A stretch of DNA of 64,000 bases from UBA11986 sp963734955 (GTDB lineage: Bacteria; Bacteroidota; Ignavibacteria; UBA10030; UBA6906): assembly GCA_963734955.1 (NCBI GenBank), contig CAVTJO010000016.1, forward strand, positions 1 through 64,000. Reading direction: 5' to 3'. Each line of letters begins with the position of its first letter. The first letter of the stretch is position 1. The notes beneath the pieces are model-generated. The model saw only the letters and a list, made by a program, of their open reading frames with translations. It made no database searches and was not told where the DNA came from. Positions 54,289 to 63,694 of the stretch are shown one piece after another. Position numbers and translations under genes: made by a program.

Positions 54289-54299
54289 GAGACAACTCC

Positions 54300-54848
54300 A
54301 TCAGCAAAGAAAAGAAGAATCGTGTCAATGAGGAGATAAAAGCTCCGGAGATCCGTGTCATAGATCAGCACGGCGGTCAGCTCGGAGTCATGACGCCCCG
54401 GGCGGCAATTGCGATGGCCAGGGAGCGTGATGCCGATCTTGTCGAGATTGTTCCGGGTGCCGTTCCGCCGGTCTGCAAGATCATAAATTTTGGGAAATTC
54501 AAATACGAGCTGGCAAAGAAGGACAAGATTCAGAAGAAGCACCAGCATGTTTCATTACTGAAGGAACTCCGTTTCCATCCGAACACGGATGTTCACGATT
54601 TTGATTTCAAGGCCCGGCACGCGGTTCGCTTTCTTACCGAGGGGCACAAGGTGAAGGCAACAGTTGTTTTCAAGGGAAGAGAAATCACCTACAAAGAGCA
54701 GGGCGAAGAGATGTTGAAACGATTGGCCGAGCGGTTGAATGACTACGCCAAGGTGGACCAGGCGGCACATATGGAGGGGAAGAGCATGATCATGATCTTT
54801 GCCCCTGAACGGAAAAAGAAACAGGAACCAAAGTCTGAAGAAGCATAA
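54300..54848 (+). CDS. infC: Translation initiation factor IF-3, probable ATC start
   Basis: 182 residues if it starts at ATC 54300: AGGAG (54287-54291) lies eight bases upstream and the text SKEKKNRVNEEIKAPEIRVI matches IF-3 amino ends. The first ATG (54390) would delete 30 conserved residues. GVMTPRAAIAMARERDADLV, PPVCKIINFGKFKYELAKK and the carboxy domain with EGKSMIMIFAPE follow. Rare AUU/AUC/AUA starts on infC are the known basis of IF-3 autoregulation. Confidence 0.92.
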   Translation: MSKEKKNRVNEEIKAPEIRVIDQHGGQLGVMTPRAAIAMARERDADLVEIVPGAVPPVCKIINFGKFKYELAKKDKIQKKHQHVSLLKELRFHPNTDVHDFDFKARHAVRFLTEGHKVKATVVFKGREITYKEQGEEMLKRLAERLNDYAKVDQAAHMEGKSMIMIFAPERKKKQEPKSEEA

Positions 54849-54863
54849 CGAAAGGAAATTCCG

Positions 54864-55058
54864 ATGCCGAAAATGAAATCACGAAGTGGTGCAAAGAAGC
54901 GTTTCAGGTTCACTGCTTCGGGGAAAATCAAACGCTCCAAGGCGTACCGCAGCCATATTCTGACTTCCAAGACCACGAAACGAAAGCGCCAGTTGCGAAA
55001 GGGTACGCTGGTCTCGAAACAGGAACAGAAAGCAGTCAGCATGATGCTGCAAGGGTGA
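54864..55058 (+). CDS. rpmI: 50S ribosomal protein L35
   Basis: 64 residues, MPKMKSRSGAKKRFRFTASG, lysine/arginine-rich, typical bL35. AACGAAAGGAAATTCCG precedes the ATG. Part of the infC-rpmI-rplT operon. Confidence 0.97.
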   Translation: MPKMKSRSGAKKRFRFTASGKIKRSKAYRSHILTSKTTKRKRQLRKGTLVSKQEQKAVSMMLQG

Positions 55059-55133
55059 GAATGCAGTTCACGCGCTCGTCCGACACGGATGAGTGCACAA
55101 ATCCACTAACATACACACAGGACAAGAGCAACT

Positions 55134-55481
55134 ATGCCACGTTCGCAGAGTAAAGTTGCCTCCCACCGCCGTCGCAAGCGCGTTATGCAGCAGGCGAAAG
55201 GCTACTGGGGTGCGAGAAGCAAGGTCTACACGATTGCAAAGCATCATGTCGACAAGGGGATGCAATATGCATATCGGGACCGCAAATCAAAGAAGAGAAC
55301 ATTCCGTCAACTTTGGATCACGCGCATTAATGCGGCTGCCAGGATGCACGGCACCACGTATTCCAAACTCACCGCGGCCTTGAACAGCAAGAACCTCGAG
55401 ATCAACAGGAAAGTTCTGGCGGAACTCGCTGTGAGCAACCCGGAAGGATTCGCCGAGGTTGTGAAGTTCGCCACGGCCTGA
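55134..55481 (+). CDS. rplT: 50S ribosomal protein L20
   Basis: 115 residues, MPRSQSKVASHRRRKRVM then AKGYWGARSKVYTIAKHHVD and FRQLWITRINAAARMHG, typical bL20. In other bacteria L20 represses this operon by binding the leader; no such site was identified here. Confidence 0.97.
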   Translation: MPRSQSKVASHRRRKRVMQQAKGYWGARSKVYTIAKHHVDKGMQYAYRDRKSKKRTFRQLWITRINAAARMHGTTYSKLTAALNSKNLEINRKVLAELAVSNPEGFAEVVKFATA

Positions 55482-55504
55482 CACCGCGAACCCTCCAGGA
55501 CAAC

Positions 55505-55536
55505 TTGTAGGACAGGTCCATGGATCTGTCCTACAA
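55505..55536. repeat. GTAG-footed palindrome between rplT and pheS
   Basis: TTGTAGGACAG (55505-55515) and CTGTCCTACAA (55526-55536) are perfect inverted repeats around GTCCATGGAT, itself nearly palindromic. No T-run follows. The GTAG/CTAC feet resemble the REP units associated with the transposase at 6.2 kb. Confidence 0.6.
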
Positions 55537-55578
55537 CCATGCTTGAGATACGTTGTTCATTTCTTATCCGGCTTTCCT

Positions 55579-56588
55579 ATGGAATCAGAAATTGCGCGAC
55601 TGCGGTCGCAGGCGGAATCCGATCTTGCCGCCGCGACAAGCGGATAACCAGGTCGAGGAATTCCGTGTCAAGTATCTCGCTCGCAAGGGGAGTGTGGCGG
55701 AGCTGTTCGACCGATTGAAGACTGTTGATGCGTCACAGAAACCCGTTCTCGGTAAACTTCTCAACGAGCTTCGATCTTCCATTCAGGCAATGTATGATCA
55801 GCGACGCGCTTTGCTCAGCTCTCACTGCCACGAAAGCAACCGAGGTCGATCTTACGCTTCCGGGACGCAGAAAATTCCGCGGAACAATGCATCCGCTTAC
55901 ACAAACCATCAACGAGATCACCTCGATCTTCGTTTCGATGGGATTCGGCATTGCCACGGGTCCTGATATCGAGGATGATTACCATAATTTTGAAGCGCTG
56001 AATTTCCCGCCGGACCATCCTGCACGTGACATGCAGGATACATTCTTTCTCAGCAAGCAGGCTCTGCTCCGAACCCATACCACGCCGGTTCAGATTCGCG
56101 TAATGGAGGAGCACCGCCCTCCGATACGGATCATCATGCCCGGGAAGGTGTACCGGAACGAAGCCATCAGCGCACGAAGCCTGTGCCAGTTTCACCAGGT
56201 TGACGGGCTGTATGTGGACCAAGGTGTCACTTTCAGCGAGTTGAAGGGGACCTTGATTTCGTTTATCAGGCAATACTACGGCAGCGGGTTGAAGTTCAAA
56301 TTTCGTCCGACGTTCTTTCCCTTCACCGAGCCCAGCGCAGACATTTATATCACGTGCTTCATTTGCGGCGGCAAGGGATGCAAGATGTGCAAGTATGGAG
56401 GATGGCTTGAAATCCTCGGCTGCGGCATGGTGGATCCGAACGTGTTCAAGTTTGTTGGGTACGATTCTGAGAGATATTCGGGTTACGCATTCGGTATGGG
56501 AATCGAGCGGATTGCCGCGCTGAAGTACGGTGTTGATGATCTGCGGCTTTTCTACGAGAATGATGTCCGATTCCTGAATCAGTTCTAA
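55579..56588 (+). CDS. pheS: Phenylalanyl-tRNA synthetase alpha subunit, two +1 frame breaks
   Basis: Begins ESEIARLRSQAESDLAAATS; an extra base near 55643 shifts the frame to DNQVEEFRVKYLARKGSVAE, the amino coiled coil. A second near 55818 shifts it to ALTATKATEVDLTLPGRRK. The class II core follows: HPLTQTINEITSIFVSMGF, DIEDDYHNFEALNFPPDHPA, motif 2 PGKVYRNEAISARSLCQFHQ and motif 3 GMGIERIAALKYGV. A four-Cys stretch (CFICGGKGCKMCKYGG) is inserted before motif 3. Joined length is 335 residues, normal. As for thrS, errors are likelier than real breaks in an essential gene. Confidence 0.92.
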
Positions 56589-56607
56589 TGAGTCAAGATT
56601 ACATCCA

Positions 56608-59025
56608 ATGAGAATTCTTCATAATTGGCTGCAACGTTATATCAAATTCAAGCTTAACCCAGAACAGATTGCAGACAAGCTTGGGATGTTGGGGCTTGAA
56701 GTCGAGGGCATTCAACGGCTGGACTCCAAGTATTCAGGATTTGTGGTGGGTAAAGTTCTGAGCGTCTCCAAACATCCGAATGCCGACAAGCTTTGGGTGT
56801 GTCAGGTAGATATAGGGGAATCAACTCTGCAGGTGGTTTGCGGAGCACCGAATGTTGAGCCGGGGCAAAGGGTGGCAGTTGGAACAGTCGGTGCAATTGT
56901 TCCGAGGAACCAGCATGATCCCGCTGGTGATCCATTTGCCCTGTCCCGGGTCAAAATTCGCGGCGTGGAGTCGTTCGGAATGATCTGTTCAGAATACGAG
57001 CTTGATCTGGGCAAGGATTCCGAGGGTATCATGGTGCTTGGGCCGGAAGCGAAGGTGGGAGAGAAACTGTCAGACTACCTCGACCTGAACGATGTGGCGT
57101 ACGACGTTGAGGTGACACCCAACCGACCCGATTGGTTGAGCCACTTTGGTGTGGCCCGTGAGATCGGCGTGGTGGTCGGAAGGAAACCAAAACTTCCACC
57201 TGTCCGCGTCAGAGAATCCCGGACGCAACTGCGAAGGCATCTCAATGTCAACGTGGTGGACCGAAAGAACTGTTACCGTTTTGCGGCGCGCATGATCCGT
57301 GGAGTGAGAATCGCTCCATCGCCGTTGTGGCTGCAAAACGCGTTGCGCAATGTCGGTATGCGGCCAAGGAACAATGTAGTCGATGTTACCAATTATGTGA
57401 TGCTCGAGTGTGGGCAACCGTTGCACGCGTTCGATTATTCCTTGCTCCGTGGAGGAAAGATTATTGTCAGGCAGGCTGCGGGCGCGAGAAGTTTCACGAC
57501 ATTGGATGGTAAAGAACATCAACTTCCTCCTGATGCGGTGATGGTGTGCGATGCAGAACGGGAGGTGTCCATTGCAGGGATCATGGGAGGGGCAAATTCT
57601 GAGATCAGTGATTCCACAGTGGATGTTGTGATCGAATCGGCATGCTGGAATCCCGCAAGCATTCGCAGAACCAGAAAAGCGCTTGGCATTTCGAGCGATG
57701 CGTCACAGCGTTTTGAGCGGGGGACTGATCCGGAAGGCGTGTGGTATGCTTTGCAGCGCGCCACCCAGTTGGTTCATACGGTCGCAGGTGGCGAAGTATT
57801 GAAAGGAACGGTGGATATCCTTTCAAGACCCATTCGGCCGCGCACGGTCGAATTGAGAACGGAGCGCGTCAACTCGATTCTCGGGACCACCGTCACAACG
57901 AAAGATGTCATCGGGATGCTGCATCGCCTCGGGATCGAGCGTGCGGCGAAGAATAAGCGTGCAGTGCGATTCAAGATCCCAACGTATCGGGTTGACCTGG
58001 AACGGGAGATTGACCTGATCGAGGAGGTCGCCCGGGTATACGGCTATGACAACATCGATGAAAAGCCATCCGCGTTGATTGATTTTGAACATCCGTTTGA
58101 AAAAAGACAATTCGTGGATGACGTTCGGGAAGTGCTCATCGGGTTTGGATATCATGAGGCGTTGTCATTCACTCTTCAGGACTCAAGAACCGCCGAACTC
58201 AGCGGAGAAACCCCGGCTCGCTTGCTCGATCTTGAGAGCTCGGAAAATGCTGCAATGCGTACCTCACTGGTTCCGGGTCTGCTCGTTTCCGTAGCCCGCA
58301 ATGCAAGTTTCGGGAATTCCGACCTCAGGTTGTTCGAGATCGGGAAGGTCTACACTGTGGACCAAAGCTCACGTCCCAAGCTGGTGGAAAACTTCATGGA
58401 AGAGGAAAGAATTTGTCTGGTTCTGTCGGGTAATCGGGCTCCACGGCATTGGAGTGCCTCGCCAGAGCCCTACGATATATTTGACCTGAAAGGAGAAGTG
58501 GAGGATCTCATCGAGAAGTTTGTGCTTGACAAAAGTGGGTTTATTTCTTATTCTACCAGCAATCGTTTAGCTGATAGTGCACTAGCCATTGAAATCAATG
58601 GAAGTTATGCCGGCTATCTTGGAACCGTGAAGCCGGACCTTCTAAAGACATTTGGGATCGACCAGAACGTCTTTGTCGCAGAAGTGATACTCAATGCATT
58701 ATCGGTGAAAGGGAGGAAGAATTACGTTCCGCTTCCGAAGTACCCGAGAGTCAGGCGGGATATTGCATTCATCGTCGACGATGCTCTGCCCGTCGCGACC
58801 GTTGGTGGAATCATCAGGGAATGTGGGAGCTCATTGTTACAGTCAGTTGAGTTATTCGATCTGTACCGTGGGGAGAGCCTTCCGGCTGGGAAAAAGAGTC
58901 TCGCGTTCAGCCTTGATTTGATGTCTCGGGACAAGACACTTACAGAAGGGGAGATTGCAGCTGAGGTGAAACGGATTGTTGAAGGAGTTACAGGCAGGAC
59001 CGGTGCGGCGCTGAGGGCGGTATAG
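56608..59025 (+). CDS. pheT: Phenylalanyl-tRNA synthetase beta subunit
   Basis: 805 residues, intact. The amino tRNA-binding OB domain (VVGKVLSVSKHPNADKLWVC; VVCGAPNVEPGQ) is followed by B1-B5 domains with NVVDVTNYVMLECGQPLHAF, GIMGGANSEISDSTVDVVIE and EVARVYGYDNIDEKPSA. It ends with the ferredoxin-fold anticodon-binding domain (PLPKYPRVRRDIAFIVDD). Partner of pheS in an alpha2-beta2 enzyme. Confidence 0.97.
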   Translation: MRILHNWLQRYIKFKLNPEQIADKLGMLGLEVEGIQRLDSKYSGFVVGKVLSVSKHPNADKLWVCQVDIGESTLQVVCGAPNVEPGQRVAVGTVGAIVPRNQHDPAGDPFALSRVKIRGVESFGMICSEYELDLGKDSEGIMVLGPEAKVGEKLSDYLDLNDVAYDVEVTPNRPDWLSHFGVAREIGVVVGRKPKLPPVRVRESRTQLRRHLNVNVVDRKNCYRFAARMIRGVRIAPSPLWLQNALRNVGMRPRNNVVDVTNYVMLECGQPLHAFDYSLLRGGKIIVRQAAGARSFTTLDGKEHQLPPDAVMVCDAEREVSIAGIMGGANSEISDSTVDVVIESACWNPASIRRTRKALGISSDASQRFERGTDPEGVWYALQRATQLVHTVAGGEVLKGTVDILSRPIRPRTVELRTERVNSILGTTVTTKDVIGMLHRLGIERAAKNKRAVRFKIPTYRVDLEREIDLIEEVARVYGYDNIDEKPSALIDFEHPFEKRQFVDDVREVLIGFGYHEALSFTLQDSRTAELSGETPARLLDLESSENAAMRTSLVPGLLVSVARNASFGNSDLRLFEIGKVYTVDQSSRPKLVENFMEEERICLVLSGNRAPRHWSASPEPYDIFDLKGEVEDLIEKFVLDKSGFISYSTSNRLADSALAIEINGSYAGYLGTVKPDLLKTFGIDQNVFVAEVILNALSVKGRKNYVPLPKYPRVRRDIAFIVDDALPVATVGGIIRECGSSLLQSVELFDLYRGESLPAGKKSLAFSLDLMSRDKTLTEGEIAAEVKRIVEGVTGRTGAALRAV

Positions 59026-59063
59026 AACCAGGTATCAGTCTACTAGGTCAAAAGGCGACGATC

Positions 59064-59397
59064 GTGGATCAGAACTCGGCAGAAGCAACGCATATCCTGC
59101 AGGGCGATACAAAGGCGATAGACGCATGGCTGAAGGGTCTTTGGGATCGGGCCAAGAAGGCCGCAGAGTTGATTTCCCGGTTGCGCGAGGAAAAGGCAGA
59201 ACTTCAGGCAAGAGTGGTTTCTCTGGAGGAAGAGCTTGTCCAGGTTGAAAGGCGATCTCACAAGGAGCGAGGAATTGCTTCGCTCTGTTACGACTGACCG
59301 GGGCGACGCGGATCAATCGTTCCTATCGAACGGAGAAAGGGAGCAACTGAGTGCGAAAGTCAAGGACTTGCTAACGAAGCTGGATGCATACATCTAA
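59064..59397 (+). CDS. Coiled-coil protein upstream of zapA, frame-disrupted
   Basis: GTG start; AIDAWLKGLWDRAKKAAELI then a heptad-rich coil (RLREEKAELQARVVSLEEEL). A +1 shift near 59265 leads to SEELLRSVTTDRGDADQSFL and the end EQLSAKVKDLLTKLDAYI. Joined length is about 110 residues. A small coiled-coil protein at this place, between pheT and zapA, recurs in related genomes; it resembles ZapB-like division factors in form only. Confidence 0.65.
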
Positions 59398-59448
59398 AGG
59401 GAGTGTTGAGACGGCACACCAATCACCAACAGAACCACCCGCAGTCAA

Positions 59449-59742
59449 ATGACAACAGATAGGAAAAGCATCAAGGTTAAGATCTTTGGCTCGGAGTATC
59501 CGCTGCGTGGAGAAAGCGAAGAATTCACGCGAAGAGTTGCAACGTATGTGGATGAGATGATCAACACGATACACAGCAAGATACCCGATCAGCCTACACT
59601 TACGGTTGCGGTTCTCTCCGCGCTGAACGTCACGGAGGATATGTTCAAAGAGCGTGAGCGAACCAAGGCTCTTGCCACCCTGGTCGAGACCGAGCTTGGC
59701 AAGCTGACCAACTATCTGGATAATTGTTTGCGTGAAAACTGA
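59449..59742 (+). CDS. zapA: Cell division protein ZapA
   Basis: 97 residues. KSIKVKIFGSEYPLRGESEE at the start and VATYVDEMINTIHSK form the FtsZ-binding head, followed by a helical tail. It stabilises FtsZ bundles at midcell. A 6S-like RNA follows it here as in many bacteria. Confidence 0.9.
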   Translation: MTTDRKSIKVKIFGSEYPLRGESEEFTRRVATYVDEMINTIHSKIPDQPTLTVAVLSALNVTEDMFKERERTKALATLVETELGKLTNYLDNCLREN

Positions 59743-59862
59743 CCTTGATTGTGGAATACGTTCAAACTGTTGGAGGAAAGTCAGCAACAATACGAGGTTC
59801 AGAAGTACGGATGTAAATCCGCACTGCCGACCGTCTCAAAACATTATAAAGAACCAACACTT

Positions 59863-59868
59863 TATAAT
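59863..59868 (+). promoter_or_regulatory. Consensus -10 box of the 6S-like RNA
   Basis: TATAAT, the best -10 match in the window; expected start about 59874, at the foot of the closing stem. No convincing -35 box was seen. Confidence 0.5.
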
Positions 59869-59873
59869 TGGGA

Positions 59874-60066
59874 GCCCGACTCGTGGGCGTTGATTACACG
59901 CCTCACTCCTGTTAATCGGGGTTCTTGCGATGACACCCAGTCCTATTCTGCAGGACGGACGAGCGAGAGAGTGGAAGTAAGAAGCGTTCAGGCGAGCACC
60001 CACTGTGTTCGGAAAAGGTTCTTTAATAATCCTTTTTCAGAGACTGTCGGTGGGCGGATTTTTTTG
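59874..60066 (+). ncRNA. ssrS: Candidate 6S RNA
   Basis: About 190 bases between zapA and rny, the usual place of ssrS. The 5' GCCCGAC (59874-59880) pairs with 3' GTC...GGGC (60046-60055), forming a closing stem directly followed by a T-rich run. A terminal hairpin GTCCT/AGGAC lies near the middle (59941-59957), and complementary CGCCT/AGGCG segments lie in the arms. The size, rod shape and neighbours fit 6S RNA, which binds RNA polymerase. The primary sequence was not matched to a family model, and the 120-codon frame over this region has no protein-like features. Confidence 0.6.
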
Positions 60067-60095
60067 TTTTTTGAAAATGTGAATGCGAGGCATGT

Positions 60096-61661
60096 ATGGA
60101 AAGTCATTTAGCAACTATCATTATAGCTGTATTGACGTGCGGTGTTGGCATTGTTGTGGGATGGTACGTGAGTAACCGGATTGGGAGCAGCAAGGTAGCC
60201 TCTGCCAAGGACGTAGCCAAGAAGATTATTGAGGAAGCTGGCAAGGAAGCGGAGACACTGAAGCGGGAGAAACTCCTTGAAGTCAAGGACGAATGGTATG
60301 CAAAGAAGAAGGAATTCGATTCAGACGTACAGAGCAAAAGGGCAAAACAACAGGCTCAGGAAAAGGCTCTTGAGGCCAGGGAAGAGAATATTGACCGCAA
60401 AGTCGAGCTCCTGAACAAGAAAGAGCGGGAGCAGGGAAACTTCAGGAAGACTCTGGAGGAGAAGGCCCGGTCTTTGGAAAGCAGGCAACAGGAATTGGAA
60501 CGGGCAATCGCTGATGAAAACGTAAGATTGGAACGGGCCTCCGGGCTTTCGCGTGAGGAGGCGAAAAGAATCCTCATGGACAACCTCCTCAACGATGCCC
60601 GGTCGGAAGCAGCACACATGTTGAAGGAGGTTCGGGACAAGGCCAAGGATGAAGCAAAGCGCGACGCCCAGAAATTGATTGTCCAGGCAATCCAGCGCAC
60701 CGCTGCTGATCATTCAGTTGAAACAACGGTGAGCGTCCTGAACATCCAGAGCGATGAAATGAAGGGGAGGATCATCGGGCGGGAAGGCCGGAACATCAGG
60801 GCGTTTGAGGCTGCAACAGGCGTAGATGTTATTGTAGATGATACACCGGAAGCTGTTATCCTTTCGGCTTTTGATCCATTTCGGCGAGAAGTTGCCCGAG
60901 TATCTCTCGAACGGCTGATTGCCGACGGGCGTATCCATCCCGCGCGCATCGAAGAAGTGGTCGAGAAGGTAAGGGGGGAGCTTGAAGAGGAAGTTATCCG
61001 TACCGGCGAAAACACGCTTCTGGAAGTCGGGCTGCATGGCGCGCACAGGGAAGTGCTGAGCCTGCTCGGGCGCATGAAGTACCGGTCGAGTTACGGACAG
61101 AACATGCTCCAGCATAGTGTCGAGGTGGCATTCCTAACCGGGATGATGGCGGCGGAACTCGGTCTTGATGAAAGCCTCGCCAAACGTGCCGCATTGTTCC
61201 ACGACATTGGAAAATGTGTGGATCGAAGTGTAGAAGGACCCCACGCGCTTATCGGTGCCGAAGTCGCGAAGAAATACGGCGAGCATCCGATTGTCGTCAA
61301 CGCCATTGGTGCGCACCATGACGACCTGCCAATGGAGTCTCCGATTGCCGCCCTTGTGCAAGCTGCGGATTCGATCAGCGGAGCCCGGCCCGGTGCGCGG
61401 CGCGAATCCGTTGAGGGCTATGCGAAACGGCTTGAGAAACTTGAAACTCTCGCGCAATCGTTTCAGGGCGTCGCAAAGACGTATGCCATCCAGGCGGGGA
61501 GGGAGATCAGGGTCGTCGTCGAACAGGAGAAAGTTGATGATGTGAAGGCTGACCAGCTGGCACACGATATCGCTACAAAGATCCAACAAGAAATGGAATA
61601 CCCGGGTCAAATCAAGGTTACTGTCATCAGAGAGTTCAGGTCTGTTGCGTTCGCGAAATGA
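60096..61661 (+). CDS. rny: Ribonuclease Y
   Basis: 521 residues. An amino membrane anchor (LATIIIAVLTCGVGIVVGWY), a long coiled coil (residues about 30-200), a KH domain (EMKGRIIGREGRNIRAFEAA), and an HD domain (FHDIGKCVDRSVEGPHALIG; NAIGAHHDDLP). Endoribonuclease that starts mRNA decay at the membrane. GCGAGG precedes the ATG by five bases. Confidence 0.95.
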   Translation: MESHLATIIIAVLTCGVGIVVGWYVSNRIGSSKVASAKDVAKKIIEEAGKEAETLKREKLLEVKDEWYAKKKEFDSDVQSKRAKQQAQEKALEAREENIDRKVELLNKKEREQGNFRKTLEEKARSLESRQQELERAIADENVRLERASGLSREEAKRILMDNLLNDARSEAAHMLKEVRDKAKDEAKRDAQKLIVQAIQRTAADHSVETTVSVLNIQSDEMKGRIIGREGRNIRAFEAATGVDVIVDDTPEAVILSAFDPFRREVARVSLERLIADGRIHPARIEEVVEKVRGELEEEVIRTGENTLLEVGLHGAHREVLSLLGRMKYRSSYGQNMLQHSVEVAFLTGMMAAELGLDESLAKRAALFHDIGKCVDRSVEGPHALIGAEVAKKYGEHPIVVNAIGAHHDDLPMESPIAALVQAADSISGARPGARRESVEGYAKRLEKLETLAQSFQGVAKTYAIQAGREIRVVVEQEKVDDVKADQLAHDIATKIQQEMEYPGQIKVTVIREFRSVAFAK

Positions 61662-61728
61662 GTAATGATGTTGTGGAGTTGTCTCGTCACGTTCCAGTTC
61701 TTCAGATAAGTTGTAATCCCGACCAGGA

Positions 61729-62370
61729 ATGGTGAGTTCAAGCAAGCATTTATTCCTTCGAGTGGGAGTTACAGGCGGCATCGGCTCCGGCAAATCGACA
61801 GTGTGTAGGATTTTTGCCGGCCTGGGCCGCTTTGTCATTTCCGCTGACGAGGTCGCGAGGAAGCTGGCGGACGAGGATCCGGAAGCCCGGCAGGCCATCG
61901 AAGCCGAGTTCGGCCGGGGGGCTTATCTCCCCAATGGCTCTCTTGACCGAAGGAGGATCGCATCAATAGTGTTCAGCGATGAGAAGAAGAGGGCAAAACT
62001 CGATGCGATCATTCACCCCCGCGTGTTCAAGGAAGTCGACCGCCAACTTAACGCCATCCCTTCCAGTCAATCCTCTCCTTATGTTCTCATCGAAGCTGCA
62101 CTCATCTACGAAACCCGGATGGATGAATCGCTGGAATACGTTATTGTGGTGACAGCTGACGAGGACACGTGCCTGAACCGTGTGAGCACAAGGGACGGAG
62201 TTTCCCGGGAAGAGGTTCTGCGACGCATTGCAGCCCAAATGCCGGCAGAAAAGAAATCCAGGAAGGCGGATTTCGTCATCCATAATAACTCAACCGAGTC
62301 CGAATTACGTTCAACAATCCAGTTCCTTGACACATTGCTCTCTCGTTTCACAGTGGGGACCCCGTCATGA
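61729..62370 (+). CDS. coaE: Dephospho-CoA kinase
   Basis: 213 residues. P-loop GVTGGIGSGKSTVCRIF, FVISADEVARKLADED, IIHPRVFKEVDRQLN, then YVIVVTADEDTCLNRVSTRD. Last step of coenzyme A synthesis. The stop overlaps the next start (ATGA at 62367). Confidence 0.93.
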   Translation: MVSSSKHLFLRVGVTGGIGSGKSTVCRIFAGLGRFVISADEVARKLADEDPEARQAIEAEFGRGAYLPNGSLDRRRIASIVFSDEKKRAKLDAIIHPRVFKEVDRQLNAIPSSQSSPYVLIEAALIYETRMDESLEYVIVVTADEDTCLNRVSTRDGVSREEVLRRIAAQMPAEKKSRKADFVIHNNSTESELRSTIQFLDTLLSRFTVGTPS

Positions 62371-63590
62371 CTCTTATGGAGAAGGAAGCCCGGTATTTCT
62401 TCCACACATACAAACGGCTGAACATCGAAATTGACAGGGGCGAAGGTTCGTACCTGATTGCCAAAGACGGAACGAGATACCTTGACTTGTTTGGCGGGAT
62501 TGCGGTCAACGCTCTGGGATACAATCATCCTGCTGTGAATGCGGCGATCATGCAGCAGATGGAACGGTATATTCACGTCTCCAACATTTTCTACCAAGAC
62601 ACTCAGATTGAGCTGGCCGAATTGTTGCTGAACGCTTCGCGCATGTCCAGGATTTTCTTCACGAATAGCGGGTCTGAAGCAATGGAGGGCGCAATCAAGC
62701 TTTCCCGCAAATGGGGAAAGCCGCAGGACAAGGTTGATATTTTTGGACTTACCGATTCCTTTCATGGACGGACCCTGGGATCGCTTTCGATTACAGGGCG
62801 TGAGAAGTACCGAGAGGGATTCGAGCCGTTTCTTCCACACACTCACCTGCTGCAATTCAACGACGTCGCTGCCCTCGAGAAGAACATCAATGCAAAGACA
62901 CTTGCGGTTGTGCTCGAGTTCATCCAGGGTGAGGGGGGGATCAACATCGTCTCGCCCGAGTATGTTGAGCTGTTGAGGAGGCTCCGTTCACAATTTGGCT
63001 TTCTCGTGATCGCCGATGAAATCCAGTCGGGGATTGGCCGGACAGGCAAGCTCTTTGCGTTCGAGCACTTCAACTTCGAGCCGGATATCGTGGTCGTTGC
63101 GAAAGCGATCGGCGGAGGGCTGCCGCTGGGCGCTATGCTCGGGAACGAAAACCTTGCCGATGTGCTGACGCCCGGAACTCACGGAACCACGTTCGGGGGG
63201 AATCCTGTGGCGTGCGCGGCAGGTTTGGCCACAGTGCGTGAGATTCTTGACGGCGGCGTCATGGAGAATGCTGCGCGGATGGGCGTGTATCTGATGCACA
63301 GACTCGGCCAGCTGCGTGACTCACTCCCTCATCAGATTGCCGAGGTGCGGGGAAAAGGACTGATGGTGGGTTTGGACCTCCGATTTGACGGTGCAGATCT
63401 GGTGAATTCGCTGACGGCAAAAGGCGTCCTTCTCAATGTAACGAACACGACGGTCTTGCGATGGCTGCCACCGCTTAATATTCGTAAAGAGCAAATTGAC
63501 GTCGGTGTGGATGCGGTAAAATCTGTCCTGGACGATCTGTCAAATGTACCAAAAACGGGAAAACTTGCTCCGGCTTTCGTGAGACCGTGA
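62367..63590 (+). CDS. argD: Class III aminotransferase, probably acetylornithine aminotransferase
   Basis: 407 residues, PLP-dependent. LDLFGGIAVNALGYNHPAV, FFTNSGSEAMEGAIKLSRKW, FHGRTLGSLSITG, VIADEIQSGIGRTGKLFAFE, and VAKAIGGGLPLGAML with the PLP lysine. Length and 'HGTTFGGNPVACAAG' favour ArgD-type acetylornithine aminotransferase, but other class III enzymes (ornithine, GABA) cannot be excluded by eye. Translationally coupled to coaE. Confidence 0.85.
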   Translation: MTLMEKEARYFFHTYKRLNIEIDRGEGSYLIAKDGTRYLDLFGGIAVNALGYNHPAVNAAIMQQMERYIHVSNIFYQDTQIELAELLLNASRMSRIFFTNSGSEAMEGAIKLSRKWGKPQDKVDIFGLTDSFHGRTLGSLSITGREKYREGFEPFLPHTHLLQFNDVAALEKNINAKTLAVVLEFIQGEGGINIVSPEYVELLRRLRSQFGFLVIADEIQSGIGRTGKLFAFEHFNFEPDIVVVAKAIGGGLPLGAMLGNENLADVLTPGTHGTTFGGNPVACAAGLATVREILDGGVMENAARMGVYLMHRLGQLRDSLPHQIAEVRGKGLMVGLDLRFDGADLVNSLTAKGVLLNVTNTTVLRWLPPLNIRKEQIDVGVDAVKSVLDDLSNVPKTGKLAPAFVRP

Positions 63591-63610
63591 GTATTCATAA
63601 CAATGAAGGG

Positions 63611-63639
63611 TTGACATTTGTCACAGGGAAGACTATATT
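63611..63639 (+). promoter_or_regulatory. Strong sigma70-like promoter
   Basis: TTGACA (63611-63616), 17-base spacer, TATATT (63634-63639), closest to consensus in the window. Start about 63646 with a 49-base leader. Confidence 0.75.
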
Positions 63640-63694
63640 CTTCCGCACGTTTTTCCTAAACATAATTTGTTCGTTTCACAAACCAGGAGGAAGT

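Noticed and set aside
59749..60111. A 120-codon frame between zapA and rny
   Set aside because: Its translation has no recognisable protein character and it overlaps the structured 6S-like RNA and the rny start.
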